DNA of 64,000 nt from NCBI GenBank assembly GCA_963921795.1, contig OY997650.1, forward strand, positions 14,035,660-14,099,659, in the 5' to 3' direction. The notes below the pieces were generated by a model. That model was not told where the DNA came from. It did not search any database and saw only the letters and a program-made list of their open reading frames with translations. Below are positions 22,953-33,960 of the stretch, one piece after another; position 1 is the stretch's first letter, and each line of letters begins with the position of its first letter. Made by a program: the position numbers and the translations under genes. The DNA comes from Nannobrachium achirus. Its lineage: Eukaryota; Chordata; Actinopteri; Myctophiformes; Myctophidae.

Positions 22953-23347
22953 CAGCGGTTCTCAACCTGTGGGTCGGTTTGGGGGGGTCCCCAGATGATT
23001 TGATTTATTTGAAACACTGTTTTCTCACTCAACAGTAAAAAATAAATAAAAATAAAATAAAAAAACTTGCAGTATAAGTGTATATAGAGGGTATCTGCAC
23101 ATTTATAAAGTGACAATTAAAGGACTTTTAATACCTTTGTAACATGTAACATTGTCCAAATAGCCAAATAGGCCTATTAGAGGCAGAATTTGTGAAAATA
23201 GCTGATCTACATGCTCACAGCGCCTCGCAAATAGAACCGTGTTATACAAGACGTAATGCCTCAACTCTTAGTGATCATCAGGGTGGGGGGGTCCACAGTT
23301 ATATGATTATTTTGTGGGTCGCGGCCCAAAAAGGTTGAGAACCACTG
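22953..23347. mobile_element. hAT MITE, CAGCGGTTCTCAACC family, 8-bp TSD
   Basis: Ends CAGCGGTTCTCAACC and GGTTGAGAACCACTG. Perfect duplication GTCTACAG (22945-22952 and 23348-23355). It carries only the left hairpin arm (GCTGATCTACATGCTCACAG near 23200). Confidence 0.93.
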
Positions 23348-23355
23348 GTCTACAG

Positions 23356-23617
23356 GCACTTTCTAACCCGTCTTATTTATAGTTGCGTACTATAAAGAAA
23401 ATATATATATAATATCGTTTGGGAGAGTATTAAACTTGTCATGTTGCTTATATCCGCTGTGAGGAGGAGGGGGGGAACGATAATACATTTTCTTTTTATG
23501 GAAATTTTGTTTTTTGTTGTTGTTGTTGCTGTTTGTGCGTCGTCTCCATTCTCCACACAATGTTCCTCAAGGAGACTCTGCTCATTTGGGTATTATTATA
23601 ATCCATATCAACCTCTA

Positions 23618-23654
<37 letters not shown>

Positions 23655-24200
23655 AGTCATAAGACCATTTATCTCACGCTTGATGCAAAGCCCAGAGGGA
23701 ATAGGAAATAACATAAAAATCTCTTTAGCTGCCTTTTCCACAGCGTGTAGTGCATGTGTGTGTGTGCGTGCTTCCCAGATTGTGCATCAGAAGGCGGGGT
23801 AGGGGCTAATGTGAGCTGATAACGCTGCCCTCTGGCTCCCGTTTGAACAGCAGGAATGGTACCAACTTGCGCTGCTGAAGGTCTCTCTTCTAATTATTGG
23901 GAGAGAGAGTTGCCCTTGCTCCCCTGCTAGGGCACTGTGTGGGCAGAGGATGGGGGGCTAAACATGGTCCCGTGGCAACCCCATCCTTGATCCCTCTGCC
24001 CTTTCTTCTCCCGCTAAGCCACTGACAGAGTGGGGGTCTAAACTGTTCCAAATTGTTTCCCACTTCCCAGTCATAATTAAGCCTTATCTTTATAGATAAG
24101 GCCTTTATGAATCCTGCAGGAATTTGCATTTGTCATGGTACTAGCACAGTTATGAAACACAGGACGGATACAGAACAAGAGATGCTGCTAGGAGTAATGA
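23356..24200. other. unannotated, with (CA)n
   Basis: A CA microsatellite of about 15 units at 23620-23650. The rest shows no supported gene. Confidence 0.4.
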
Positions 24201-24201
24201 A

Positions 24202-24243
<42 letters not shown>

Positions 24244-24340
24244 AACTACTGTTACTACTAGAGCTACCGCGGCTCTACTAGACTGACAGACAGCCGGTGG
24301 AGCTTTTCATAGTAACTGCGACCCAGCAGTCGCAACAACT
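24201..24340. repeat. (ACT)n tract and GCGAC hairpin end
   Basis: About 14 ACT triplets, then GACTGACAGACAGCCGGTGG and a hairpin TGCGAC-CCAGCA-GTCGCA at 24317-24334. The same ordered blocks recur at 24680-24750. Confidence 0.75.
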
Positions 24341-24430
24341 ACTGTTACTACTACTGCCACTACCACTACTATTGCCACAGCTACTACTACTAATAATAAT
24401 AACCAGTAAGACTCCCTAATCGGGAGATAA

Positions 24431-24752
24431 GCGACCATCAGGTCGCAAGTATGCACAAATTGGCCTTAGCAACCTCATGGTGGCGCTAGAAGAGGGGCAT
24501 GTGAGAAATCAGGAGCGTTGTGGTTGTGGTTGGGGTTGTGGTTTGCCAACCAAGGAGTGTGTGTGCAAAATTTGGCATGGATGGGGGCAACGGTGCCGGA
24601 GATAAGAGTAGGGCCAAAAGTGTGACGTGACGTGACGTAACGTGACGTGACGTGACGTGACGTGACGTGACGTGACGTGACGGACAGACTGACTGACTGA
24701 CAGACAGCCGGTGGAGGTTGTCATAGTAACTTGCGACCTGACAGTCGCAATG
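24431..24752. repeat. repeat bounded by GCGAC hairpins, with (CGTGA)n
   Basis: Begins with hairpin GCGACC-ATCA-GGTCGC (24431-24446) and ends with TTGCGAC-CTGACA-GTCGCAA (24731-24750). The interior carries about 12 CGTGA pentamers (24617-24682) before the GACAGACAGCCGGTGGAG block. Related end sequence at 41230-41300. Family not recognised. Confidence 0.6.
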
Positions 24753-25273
24753 AAAGAGTTTATGATTAACGTGTGGGGATTAGAGAGTAGAGAAATGTAC
24801 GTATGCTACAGAAATCACGCTTGGCCCTCTGCTCTTGGACTGCCAGGGAATTAGCCATTTTACGGTGGTGTGGTGCGGTGAAAATAGAACCTCACAACTT
24901 GTCACATTGAGGATCTGCCATTTTTGAAAAAGAGAAATGCGATTTCTGCCATTTTATTTGCCTATAATAACTACATGCCCAAAGTAAGGACGGCAGCTTC
25001 GGACGTGGTACTGCGGACTGTGCGGAGGAGGTCCGTGCTCGTTGCACGGACCACGTTCGCTTGGAGAAACGAGAGTGCTCTTGCAGTGTACTCTTGCACA
25101 GCTTCTGCCACATTTCGAAAAGTGTGCGATGAGAAGCTTTGAAGTTTGTTCCACCCAAATTGGAAGGGAACCCCCCTCTCCTCCCCCTCCCCTAGACTGC
25201 CTCACATCAAAGCCTCAAAAATATGCCAGGTCACAGAAGACGAGATGGGAGGGAAACTCAGCGGTGCAGTGAA
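24753..25273. other. unannotated
   Basis: Overlapping open frames on both strands at 24892-25205 show no recognisable domain and no flanking splice pair. Confidence 0.35.
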
Positions 25274-25281
25274 ACACGTAC

Positions 25282-25763
25282 TAGGGATGTCACCGAATAA
25301 TCGATTTTCGAATATTCGTTTGATTAATCAATATTCGATTTTAATATTTCATAATCGAAAATCGAAAAAATATTAATATATATTTTTTTTTTTTTTTTTT
25401 TTTTAAATACTATTTTTTGGCTTAGACTGTCTCAGACACAGGTGTGATTGATTCAGGCTTGATTGTTTGGTACTTGGTGGCCATCATCAAAGAAAAGGGA
25501 AAACAGCGTCCTCTGTATTGTAAAGCATCACAGAATCTGTTCTTGAGAGATTAGGTGAACAGTACACTGGCACACTAAAGAGAAAGATGAAGAGTAGTAG
25601 TTAGGCTACCAATTACCTGAAGAGCCATGTTGTACATATGTAAATGTGCATTGAAATCCATTATAAAAAAAAATAATAATAATTAATTATCGATTTTCGA
25701 ATAATATTCGATTATTGCTATAGAATAATCGATTTTGATAAAGGTCCATTTTTGACATCCCTA
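25282..25763. mobile_element. hAT MITE, TAGGGATGTCACCGAA family, 8-bp TSD
   Basis: Ends TAGGGATGTCACCG and TTTTTGACATCCCTA. Perfect duplication ACACGTAC (25274-25281 and 25764-25771). Subterminal zones are dense in AATCGATTTTCGAATATTCG on both sides. Confidence 0.93.
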
Positions 25764-25945
25764 ACACGTACGTGTTGGAGCCATCAATCCGGCAGAGGGC
25801 TAGGCGGGAGACAAAGGATGAAAGCTAAAGGTTGAAGTGTTGAAGGTTGCATGAGCTCTAATTCAATTCTTCATTATCCACCTTAAAGATTAACCCATTT
25901 AGGCCTGAACACATTATGACGCAATATTTTATGCTTTAAATATAA

Positions 25946-26018
25946 AAAAATAGCAGATATACAAGCTCACAGCGCGGCACCGAGTGCCGCGCTGCGAGCT
26001 TGTAGATCTGCTATTTTT
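25946..26018. repeat. hairpin core copy
   Basis: Arms of 35 nt around loop CGA. The inner stem is CAGCGCGGCAC / GTGCCGCGCTG. Confidence 0.92.
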
Positions 26019-26372
26019 GAAAAAGTGGTGAAAATGTGTGCAAATCTTTGAATATATGTATTTTCAAAGCGAACGGTTGTAACTCAAATTTTGCTTCTGG
26101 GTGGTCCCTGGAACTAGATATTTTGAGATGCGGGTCCGTGGCCAAATACATATCATTTTGGGGGTCCTTCACATGAAAAAGTTTGAGAACCACTGACATA
26201 GTAGTCTCTCAAGAACAGACTAACTGAGCTCCAGCTAAGTGAAAAGGACCTTTTCTTTGACAATGGCTGGCCAGATTGCTGACATAGAAACATAGTTTTT
26301 TTCCAAAAATCTTAGAAGGATTCAAAAGACACTTATAGAATCGGGTCAAAAGTCTAATTTTCACGATTTTTC

Positions 26373-26445
26373 AAAAATAGCAGATCTACAAGCTCGCAGC
26401 GCGGCACTCGGTGCCGCGCTGTGAGCTTGTATATCTGCTATTTTT
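26373..26445. repeat. hairpin core copy, mirror of 25946
   Basis: Same inner stem as the left copy, inverted, around loop TCG. The two hairpins are each other's reverse complements across 400 bp. Confidence 0.92.
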
Positions 26446-26501
26446 CAACAGTTAAAGCATAAAATATTGCGTCATAATGTGGTCAGGCCTAAATGGGTTA
26501 A

Positions 26502-27556
26502 TGTTTGACGAAGCCGTGGCAGGTGCCGGGTGATGGACAGGCTTTTTAGAAGAAGCTGATTCTTCTTGACTTTTGCACTCTTTGTGAATTACTAAATGGT
26601 CCCAAATAGTAGTGGGTCTGACTATGAATATTGTATAGATACTCTACCCACATCTTAAAAGGTTTATTGAGTGCTTCAGCATTGTTGTTGTTTTTTTTGG
26701 ACCCAGGTTGTCTGTTAGTTTGAGTTGCAATAGTTTAGTGACTGTGAAAGAAAAGAATAATACTATTTGACTAGAAAGATTGTACTAATTTCATGTTGCC
26801 AAAAACATGAATCTCACAAGACAGATTCTGCTAACAGCAGAATCTATCAGCACCCTTACCTTAAACACGTAGTGTTATTGTTAGTGGGAATAAACACAGA
26901 AGTGCGACCGCGGTTTTCCCAATGAACCTAAGCGCAACGGTGTGGGCAAGGAGGTAGGGAGCGCTTCGCTGTGTTCGCGTGGAGGTGCCGAAAGTCAGGG
27001 GGATTTACTATTCTGTCCATAGCGGCCCATAACTCGTTAACGGCTCCGAGTCGGCTCTTGCGACTGTCGCAATGCTCGACACGGCGACTCGCTCGCTACC
27101 ACTCACTCGCCGGTGTCTCACGTGGCTCATGGTCGCCTGAGACGGCGCCTCCGTCGTAACACCCTTGCAGCCCACGCCCCCACCGTTGAGCTCAGGGTCA
27201 TTGGGAAAACCACGGTCGCCACAGAAGCACCTGGGAAGTGGAATAAGAAAGGGGAGGAGCCAAACCAATTTCCTGTCTATACACAAAAAAAAGGCGGTGC
27301 CTCCAGAGGCAAAAACGAAGGGGTTCCCTGATTGCCAAAACATTGATCTTAGATTCCGATTTTACTTGCCTCATTTTCAACATGTACAGTACTCTGGATT
27401 TGTAATACATACTCTTAGTCACATTTTGTTCTGAACCTTTCAGCTGGGAAAATCAATGTTTAATTAGATTGCACTTTCCTTTTGAATGACATTACCTGGC
27501 TGTGACATTTTCTGCCAGTCGATCGCTGGTCCAATTGATCTTCATTTATATTAATG
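26502..27556. other. unannotated, CpG-rich block
   Basis: Positions 26900-27230 are strongly CpG-enriched (GAGTCGGCTCTTGCGACTGT, CACGGCGACTCGCTCGC) against an AT-rich background. No domain or clear exon. Confidence 0.4.
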
Positions 27557-28306
27557 CAAGGGTCTTCAAGGTCCGGGACCCCTAGGGGGTCCTCAGAGTT
27601 ACTACAGGGGGTCTTCGAAATCTATGTGTGATAGAAACTTTTTTTTTTTCTTTTAATTTTTATCCCACGATTTTGTAACCCATTTTTTCACCCAGTGCCA
27701 ATTACCTAACCTGTAATCCTGGTTTCTGCTCTCCCTCTGCCGCTCCTGGGGAGACAACGGACTGACCTCATGCTTCCTTCAGTGCATGAGTAGTCCAAGT
27801 TGCTTCTTTTCACCTGACAGGGGGGATTTCCCCGGTTTGGACGTAGCGCGTGGAAGGAACACGTTATTCCAAACCAGTTCCTTTCTCCTCCATCAGGCGC
27901 CCTGGCTGGCCAGGGGGAGGCATTATAGAGACCAGGATTACTGCATGTTTTTGTGAGGGTATCTACCCTAGGAGACACAGGGAGAACATGCAAACTCCAC
28001 ACAGAAAGGCCCTTTAGCCAACCCCACCTAGGGTGTGGGCGCTGATGACGTGGAGGAGAGAACACGCCCACAGCGTCCCTTGGCGGGAATCGAACCCATG
28101 ACCTTCTAGCTGTGAGGCGACAGCACTATAGAAACTTTTTTTCTCCTTTTTATATTAACCACTTGAAACCTAGTGTCCATATTCTGAGAACTTAAGCCAA
28201 AAATAGCTGATCTACAAGCTGAGCTTATGAAAAGGTTGTGGGGGGTCCCTGCTTCATCTCTCTCTCAACTAAGGGGTCCTTTGTCTGAAAACGTTGAAGA
28301 CCCCTG
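27557..28306. mobile_element. hAT MITE, CAGGGGTCTTCAA family, interrupted by SINE
   Basis: Ends CAAGGGTCTTCAA and TTGAAGACCCCTG, inverted relative to 2498-2943. No matching 8-bp flanks (TATTAATG versus CGCCAGCA), so one side may be rearranged. The SINE 27646-28127 sits inside. Confidence 0.78.
27646..28127 (-). mobile_element. tRNA-derived SINE nested in hAT, 15-bp TSD
   Basis: Read on the minus strand it opens with TGTCGCCTCACAGCTAGAAG and a B-box GGTTCGATTCC (complement near 28088-28098). It continues through GGAGTTTGCATGTTCTCC and ends in a T-run on the + strand. The first part of the tRNA head (A-box) is missing, a mild 5' truncation. Duplication ATAGAAACTTTTTTT at 27631-27645 and 28128-28142. 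I infer a V-SINE (DANA/Mermaid type) from the TTTGCATGTTCTCC block. Confidence 0.88.
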
Positions 28307-28734
28307 CGCCAGCACGTCCCTATTCTTGGGGTGAACATTCAGTGATAATAGTGTCCCTAGTATTCTTCTGACCACACATACAACATGTCCTAGTATGAAC
28401 CAATAGGGGAAGGGGATCAACGTCCCTTGTTTGGCCCAGCAAAAAAAACGTTGATGTGTTTCTAAAAGAATATGATTATTGGCAGAATTGTGGAAAGTTT
28501 TGAATATTCTGCGGTTTCACGTTTTTATTTTTTTCTTCACGAGATCGGTGGTTGTTGCAATTACCTGCACTACAATACTTCACCACTATGTTGCGCTATG
28601 ATGAAATCATTGAATCCCTTAAAATCAAATGTAACAATGTGTACGTTCTGTAATGCAGCAATTCCAATGGTGAAACCTGTGTCCTTTTTTTTTCACCCGG
28701 TGAAGTAATGTCATATTCGGTCAAGCTCAGAAGC
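28307..28734. other. unannotated
   Basis: No gene or clear repeat. Confidence 0.4.
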
Positions 28735-28875
28735 TCAAAACGAGTTTCGAGCTTGTGGATCTGCTACTTTTGATGATTTTGTGTGATGCTGTAAGATCAA
28801 TAGAGAATAAATGTGCCAAAAAACACAAAAACAAAATATGGAGATGAGGAGGTTTCTGGCCGACGGCGACGACGA
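28735..28875. repeat. half hairpin, TGTCGGG family
   Basis: CTCAAAACGAGTTTCGAGC then TTGTGGATCTGCTACTTTTG and an end GAGGTTTCTGGCCGACGGCG. Matches 4948-5150. Confidence 0.6.
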
Positions 28876-29927
28876 CATCTCAACCATTTTCTTTGTTGTA
28901 CGGCAGCTGCTCTCGTCGCTCTCTTTCTCTTTCCCGTACCGCTGTGTCTGTGCCACAACACAGGGCTCATTTCTAATCTGTGCAGTCTGTGCATGGCTGC
29001 TCATAGGAAATAGGAATCATTACAACAAAGACATGTACAGTACAAGGACAAGAATATCACCGGCTGAAAAGTTCTGAGTTTTGGAATTGATTACTCTTGT
29101 TTCTCTCTCGTCTCAAGGAGGAATTGTGGCTCTAGTTTCCGCTCACCGTTTGCCATCCGCAAGCCGTGCAACAGGAAGGAACTCCCATTGGAACTAAATG
29201 GAAGTTCAGTGTAACTTTGAAATATGAATTTGAGACCTAGGGTTTGGGCCCTATTAATACCTGGGAGTCTGCGACTGATGTACCCCGAGATGACAGACTG
29301 TCTAAAAAGATCCTTTGCATGTTTGGGACAACCCATCTCTGTGGGCCGGAGTTCTCCATAATTAAATATTAACAAAATTCTAACTGGCACTGATCGCAAC
29401 TGACACAGACATGGCTCTAAATGAGGTTAGGAAAATAACAACCACTCAGAAACGGCTCGCTGGGTGTAGACGGGCTGATTGAAGCAAAAGAGATCAAGAG
29501 TGTTTGAGACGGCAAGCGACAAATGAGTGTCATTATTCAATGCATTCAATAAACTGCGACATGTATGCAAGATGCATCATGACGTGTTTGGTGTCATATT
29601 GTGATTAATGGGTAGGCCTATATTCTGACTATTCTAATAATGTACGCGTTCACTTCAATACAAATTAAGAGGCTACGTCTGTTCATTATCCGAGTTTCAT
29701 TGCTGGACTCCACTAATCAAAACTAGGGGCCGTTGTGTAGCAGTTTGTGTCTGCTAATGTTGGATTTCAAATGGGTTTATAAATGGAAATATTGGTCATG
29801 AAAGTAACACATGCTAGAGCCAAACAGCCTTCTTCGTAAGAAACTACATTTGTAACGTGAAACAATTATAATATTAGCACAGACTGAGACACATGCAAGC
29901 AGGTAAAAAAGAAAAGAAAAGAAGGTT
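28876..29927. other. unannotated
   Basis: About 1 kb without recognised repeat, RNA or exon signal. Confidence 0.4.
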
Positions 29928-29935
29928 ACCGGAGC

Positions 29936-30184
29936 TAGGGATGGGATTGTTATCGTGATAAAAAAAACACTCACAGACAATAATCGTATCGTGGAGATTT
30001 AAATTTATCATGAAACTATCCTCCGTCATGCTTTGGGATCAATTCACCTTTTATTTGCCAAGCTGCATATTACTTAACTTAAACCGATCCACAAGCTCAC
30101 AACACGTTGCATTGCGATCGTAAATCACATAATTATTTGGTCACAATAATCGTGACATGAAATTTTCATATCGTCCCGTCCTTA
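29936..30184. mobile_element. hAT MITE, TAGGGATGGGATTG family, 8-bp TSD
   Basis: It starts TAGGGATGGGATTGTTATCG and ends TATCGTCCCGTCCTTA. Perfect duplication ACCGGAGC (29928-29935 and 30185-30192). It contains a left hairpin arm CCGATCCACAAGCTCACAAC with the right arm deleted. Fuller relative at 42759-43159. Confidence 0.9.
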
Positions 30185-30192
30185 ACCGGAGC

Positions 30193-30516
30193 ACATTTGT
30201 GTGCAAACGTACACGACTGATCTGGCCAGTATGAAATAGCGCTTGTGCCCCAGCCGGCCCGTGACCTAAAATGAGTTTGACACCATTGAATTATTAGACT
30301 CGTCATGGGCCAATAGCTGTATAGCAGCCCACCAAACCAACCTTGACATTTTATGAACAACTTTGACAAAAACCTCTTTGCCCTGAGTTACCTTTTAATT
30401 GTATTGTAACCATCTAGGGAAGACTGGCGGAATTGCAGTTCTGAGAACTACTAACTCTGTGGTTATAACTCAGAGATGACTTGACTGTCCTTGCCTCGCC
30501 TTATTCAGCTATAGCC
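30193..30516. other. unannotated
   Basis: No feature seen. Confidence 0.4.
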
Positions 30517-30990
<474 letters not shown>

Positions 30991-31275
30991 GGGTGAGTGA
31001 TGAAGGAAACCCCTCGGAGAAGTCGAGAATCAAATCACATTCAAATTGGAGCAGATTGAGGAGGAGAGATGAACAAAAATGATGATATGAAATGAGAGGA
31101 ATACTAATGATGGAAGATCAGGGCCAGTGTTGCTGCTGCTGAGTCGAGGCTGTTCAGCAGAGGCGAAGGCGCGCATTAAGAGAGAGAATGACTGGCCGTC
31201 ACCAGCTGATGGAAGAGGATTTGATTTCTGGGCCCCGTGATGTCCTTTTTCTGGAGGTGGCGGGGAGGAGGCATA
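30991..31275. other. unannotated
   Basis: Purine-rich; no gene seen. Confidence 0.4.
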
Positions 31276-31283
31276 GGCAGTCG

Positions 31284-31894
31284 CAGGGGTGTCGCACCAA
31301 ATTCTGGGCCCTGGGTACAAGGATTCACTGCGGGCCCCTCATGAATGTTTTTCATAGGGGGAGGGGGTTTAACCCATTTAGACTGTGAACGCATTAGTGT
31401 GCATTATTTTGTGCTTTAACTATTAAAAAATAGCAGATATACAAGCTCACAGCGCGGCAGCTCGGTGCCGCGCAAGCTTGTAGATCTGCTATTTACGAAA
31501 AATCGTGAAAACTTGTGCAAGTCTTTGAATATTTCAGTTTTTTTGAAAAACGTAAGTTTCCATGTCAGTGGTGCTCAAACATTTTCATGTGAAGGACCCC
31601 AAAATCATATGTATTTCCCTGGCCACGGACCCGCATCTCAAAATATTTAGTTCCAGGGACCCCCAGAAGCAAAATTTGAGTTATAAATGTTCGCTTAAAA
31701 AATACATTCATTCAAAGATTTGCACACATTTTCACAACTTTAAAAAAAATAGCAGATCTACAAGCTCGCAGCGCGCGCTGTGAGCTTGTATATCTGCGAT
31801 TTTTCAATAGCTAAAGTATAAAATAATTAAGGCCCCTCCACCTTGGGCCCTAGTAACTCAGTCCCACTCGCCCCCCCCTTTTGTGACGCCCCTG
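31284..31894. mobile_element. composite hAT element, CAGGGGYGTC family, 8-bp TSD
   Basis: Ends CAGGGGTGTCGCACCAAATT and TTTGTGACGCCCCTG. Perfect duplication GGCAGTCG (31276-31283 and 31895-31902). Inside are a TTTAACCCATTTAGACTG end (31368), a hairpin (31426-31495), a CAGTGGTGCTCAAACATTTT segment (31565), and a second hairpin (31747-31802). The same order is seen in 46441-47038, so the composite itself spread. Confidence 0.93.
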
Positions 31895-31902
31895 GGCAGT
31901 CG

Positions 31903-32401
31903 GAGCAGGACATGACAGGAAGGCTCCAGGAGGTGAATGAATGAACGGCGAGGCAGGAAGAGGCAGTCCTTTAGGCCATCGCAGATCCAGAAACAAATGT
32001 TCCTGTTCTCATCCGAGCAGGATGGATGTGAGCAGACTCCATTAGACAAGTCACTATGTATTATTTCACCTCTACTTAACTACAGTACAGTGACTACACA
32101 GTCTGAGAACTGAGCAGAAGAGAAAAGAACAGGGTCTCGTTTGCCAAGTTTTGCATTGCATTGGCACAGATGAGTATTGTGTGCCTCGATTGGCTGCTCT
32201 CTATTCGCAATTAAATACAGGGCATCGGAAATAGAGATATGTTAATCATACACATTGCAGAAATAGAGACATTTCAAAAGATCTGACTGATGATATTTGT
32301 CTGTACCGTAGATGCATACGAGTCTCCGTAAGGGCATGTCTAGTCTAACATATTAAAACCTGGAAAGCATCTGTGTCATTTTATAGTTTTTGTGTTGGCT
32401 A
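31903..32401. other. unannotated
   Basis: No gene or repeat recognised. Confidence 0.4.
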
Positions 32402-32924
32402 TTAAAGGGGTCATGACATCAAAAAAAAAAAAAAAAAAAATTGTGTGGCTTTTATCATGTTTCCTGACCTCAATTACACCCCAAAAGAATGAACATTGAA
32501 CATGCAGTGGTTTTTCTGTAATCTGTTGTTGTTTTGAATAATAAGGCTCAGAAAAGTGAGTTCATTTTCCTCTGGAGTCTGGACTAACGCATCATCATCC
32601 AGGGGAGGATGTGGTTGTAGGGGAGGGTGTATCACCTTTGATGTTACTTTCCACTGTGTTTGTATCGTACCAATGCTACCATTTACCAGCAGTTCAGTTG
32701 TTACGTTCACCCTCACCTACAACCACCTACTCCCCTGGATGATGATGCGTCAGTCCAGAGGCAAATGAACCAACTTTTCTGAGCCTATATTCCAAAAACT
32801 ACAGAATACAGAAAAACCACTGAATGTTAAATGTTCATTCTTTTGGGGTGTAATTGAGGTCAGGAAACATGATAAAAGCCACACAAAAAAATTATATATT
32901 TTTTTGATGTCATGACCCCTTTAA
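32402..32924. mobile_element. TTAA-flanked fold-back MITE, about 200-bp arms
   Basis: Ends TTAAAGGGGTCATGACATC and GATGTCATGACCCCTTTAA. The arms remain complementary far inwards (CCTGACCTCAATTACACCCC / GGGGTGTAATTGAGGTCAGG; GGATGATGATGCGT on one side). TTAA suggests piggyBac or Kolobok ancestry. Poly-A tracts near both ends break the arms slightly. Confidence 0.88.
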
Positions 32925-33469
32925 AAAAAAAACCTCCTTGTGTGAAGTGAGTGGTGGCGGACAACAGACTTTCGGCGCTTTGTGCAAGGTTGTAGGCCAG
33001 ATGTCGGCCAGATTGGCCAATGTGACCCTGGGCGTACAACAAACTTTGAACTCTCTCTGCAACGATGTAGGCCAGATGTAGGCCACGCTTCGTGTCCCGG
33101 ACAAAGACAGATGTTGGAGCTTAGCTCCTTCCAGGAGCACCGCTCTAAAATGGCAGAATGTACAAGCTCACAGCTTGTACATCTTCAGTTTTTCTTTGCA
33201 TTTTTAAAAAAATCTTGAAAGTGTGATAACTACTGATTTTAGAAGGCATTGTAGAATCTGCCTGAGCTCTGGCTGTGGTTACCCGATCGATGCAGGGTAT
33301 AGTGTTACACTATTGCACGGCTATTTGCGTATCTGAGATTACGCTGAGTATGTCAGCCTTTATTTTCACTCAAATTGCATGGTTTTGCAGTCCTATCAAA
33401 GCTGTGTGTCTCCTCCTGGTCTATGTGTGGAGCCAGAGATGACAGCATCTCATGCAGGCATCTTGCTTG
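32925..33469. repeat. repeat shared with 41325-41440, inverted
   Basis: GGCGTACAACAAACTTTGA, TGTAGGCCACGCTTC and GGAGCTTAGCTCCTTCCAGG (about 33030-33140) match the reverse complement of 41325-41440. An adjacent small hairpin TGTACAAGCTCACAGCTTGTACA lies at 33162-33184. The rest is unrecognised. Confidence 0.6.
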
Positions 33470-33750
33470 CAGGGCTGGATTAACCATTGGGCCGGTGGGG
33501 CCGTTGCCAGGGGCCCTTTAGTTCTCAGGAGCCCTTGGGGGAACTGGGCTGCGTGGTCATTGACAACTTAATAAAAATAAAATGTATAAGTTAATCAAAT
33601 ATAAAATATGTGGGCCCCTCCTCTGTTGTCTACAGGTGCTTTCTTGGCCCACAGATGATCATCATGGCTTAAAATCCGAGCTCGGTAGTGTGCGTCGGGA
33701 AAGAGGGGGGTTATGGCCCAGGGGCCCTTGCGGGGGTTAATCCGTCCCTG
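33470..33750. mobile_element. hAT-like MITE, CAGGGCTGGATTAACC family
   Basis: Ends CAGGGCTGGATTAACC and GGTTAATCCGTCCCTG. Flanking octamers do not match (CTTGCTTG and GGCAATGA), so the insertion is old or rearranged. Confidence 0.75.
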
Positions 33751-33754
33751 GGCA

Positions 33755-33960
33755 ATGAGGGGTAAAGTACATTTACTCAAGTACTGTACTCGGGTACAGT
33801 TTTTGCAGTATTCTTTACTGGGGTGTTTCCAATTTAAATACTTTTACTTCTACAGTACTCCATATCACATCTCAGAGGCAAATATTGTACTTTACTCCAC
33901 AACAATTATTTTAAGATTTAAGTCACTAGTTACTTTGCAGGTATAAATTATTAACCATTT
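33755..33960. repeat. ACTCAAGTACTGTACT fish repeat
   Basis: TTTACTCAAGTACTGTACT, ACTTTTACTTCTACAGTACT and TAGTTACTTTGCAGG are the usual words of a common fish repeat. Inverted relative at 3890-4050. Confidence 0.65.

Larger units (their letters stand above)
25890..26501. mobile_element. TTAA-flanked element with twin hairpins
   Basis: Outer ends TTAACCCATTTAGGCCTGA and its complement, with TTAA on both sides. The terminal inverted arms are about 130 bp. Each arm contains its own complete hairpin (25946-26018 and 26373-26445). The centre holds a CAGTGG-type hAT fragment read inverted (GTTTGAGAACCACTG ends 26203). Probably a piggyBac-type MITE that took up other material. Confidence 0.82.

Noticed and set aside
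24892..25205. Overlapping frames suggesting a gene fragment
   Set aside because: Frames on both strands are equally open and no motif is recognisable.
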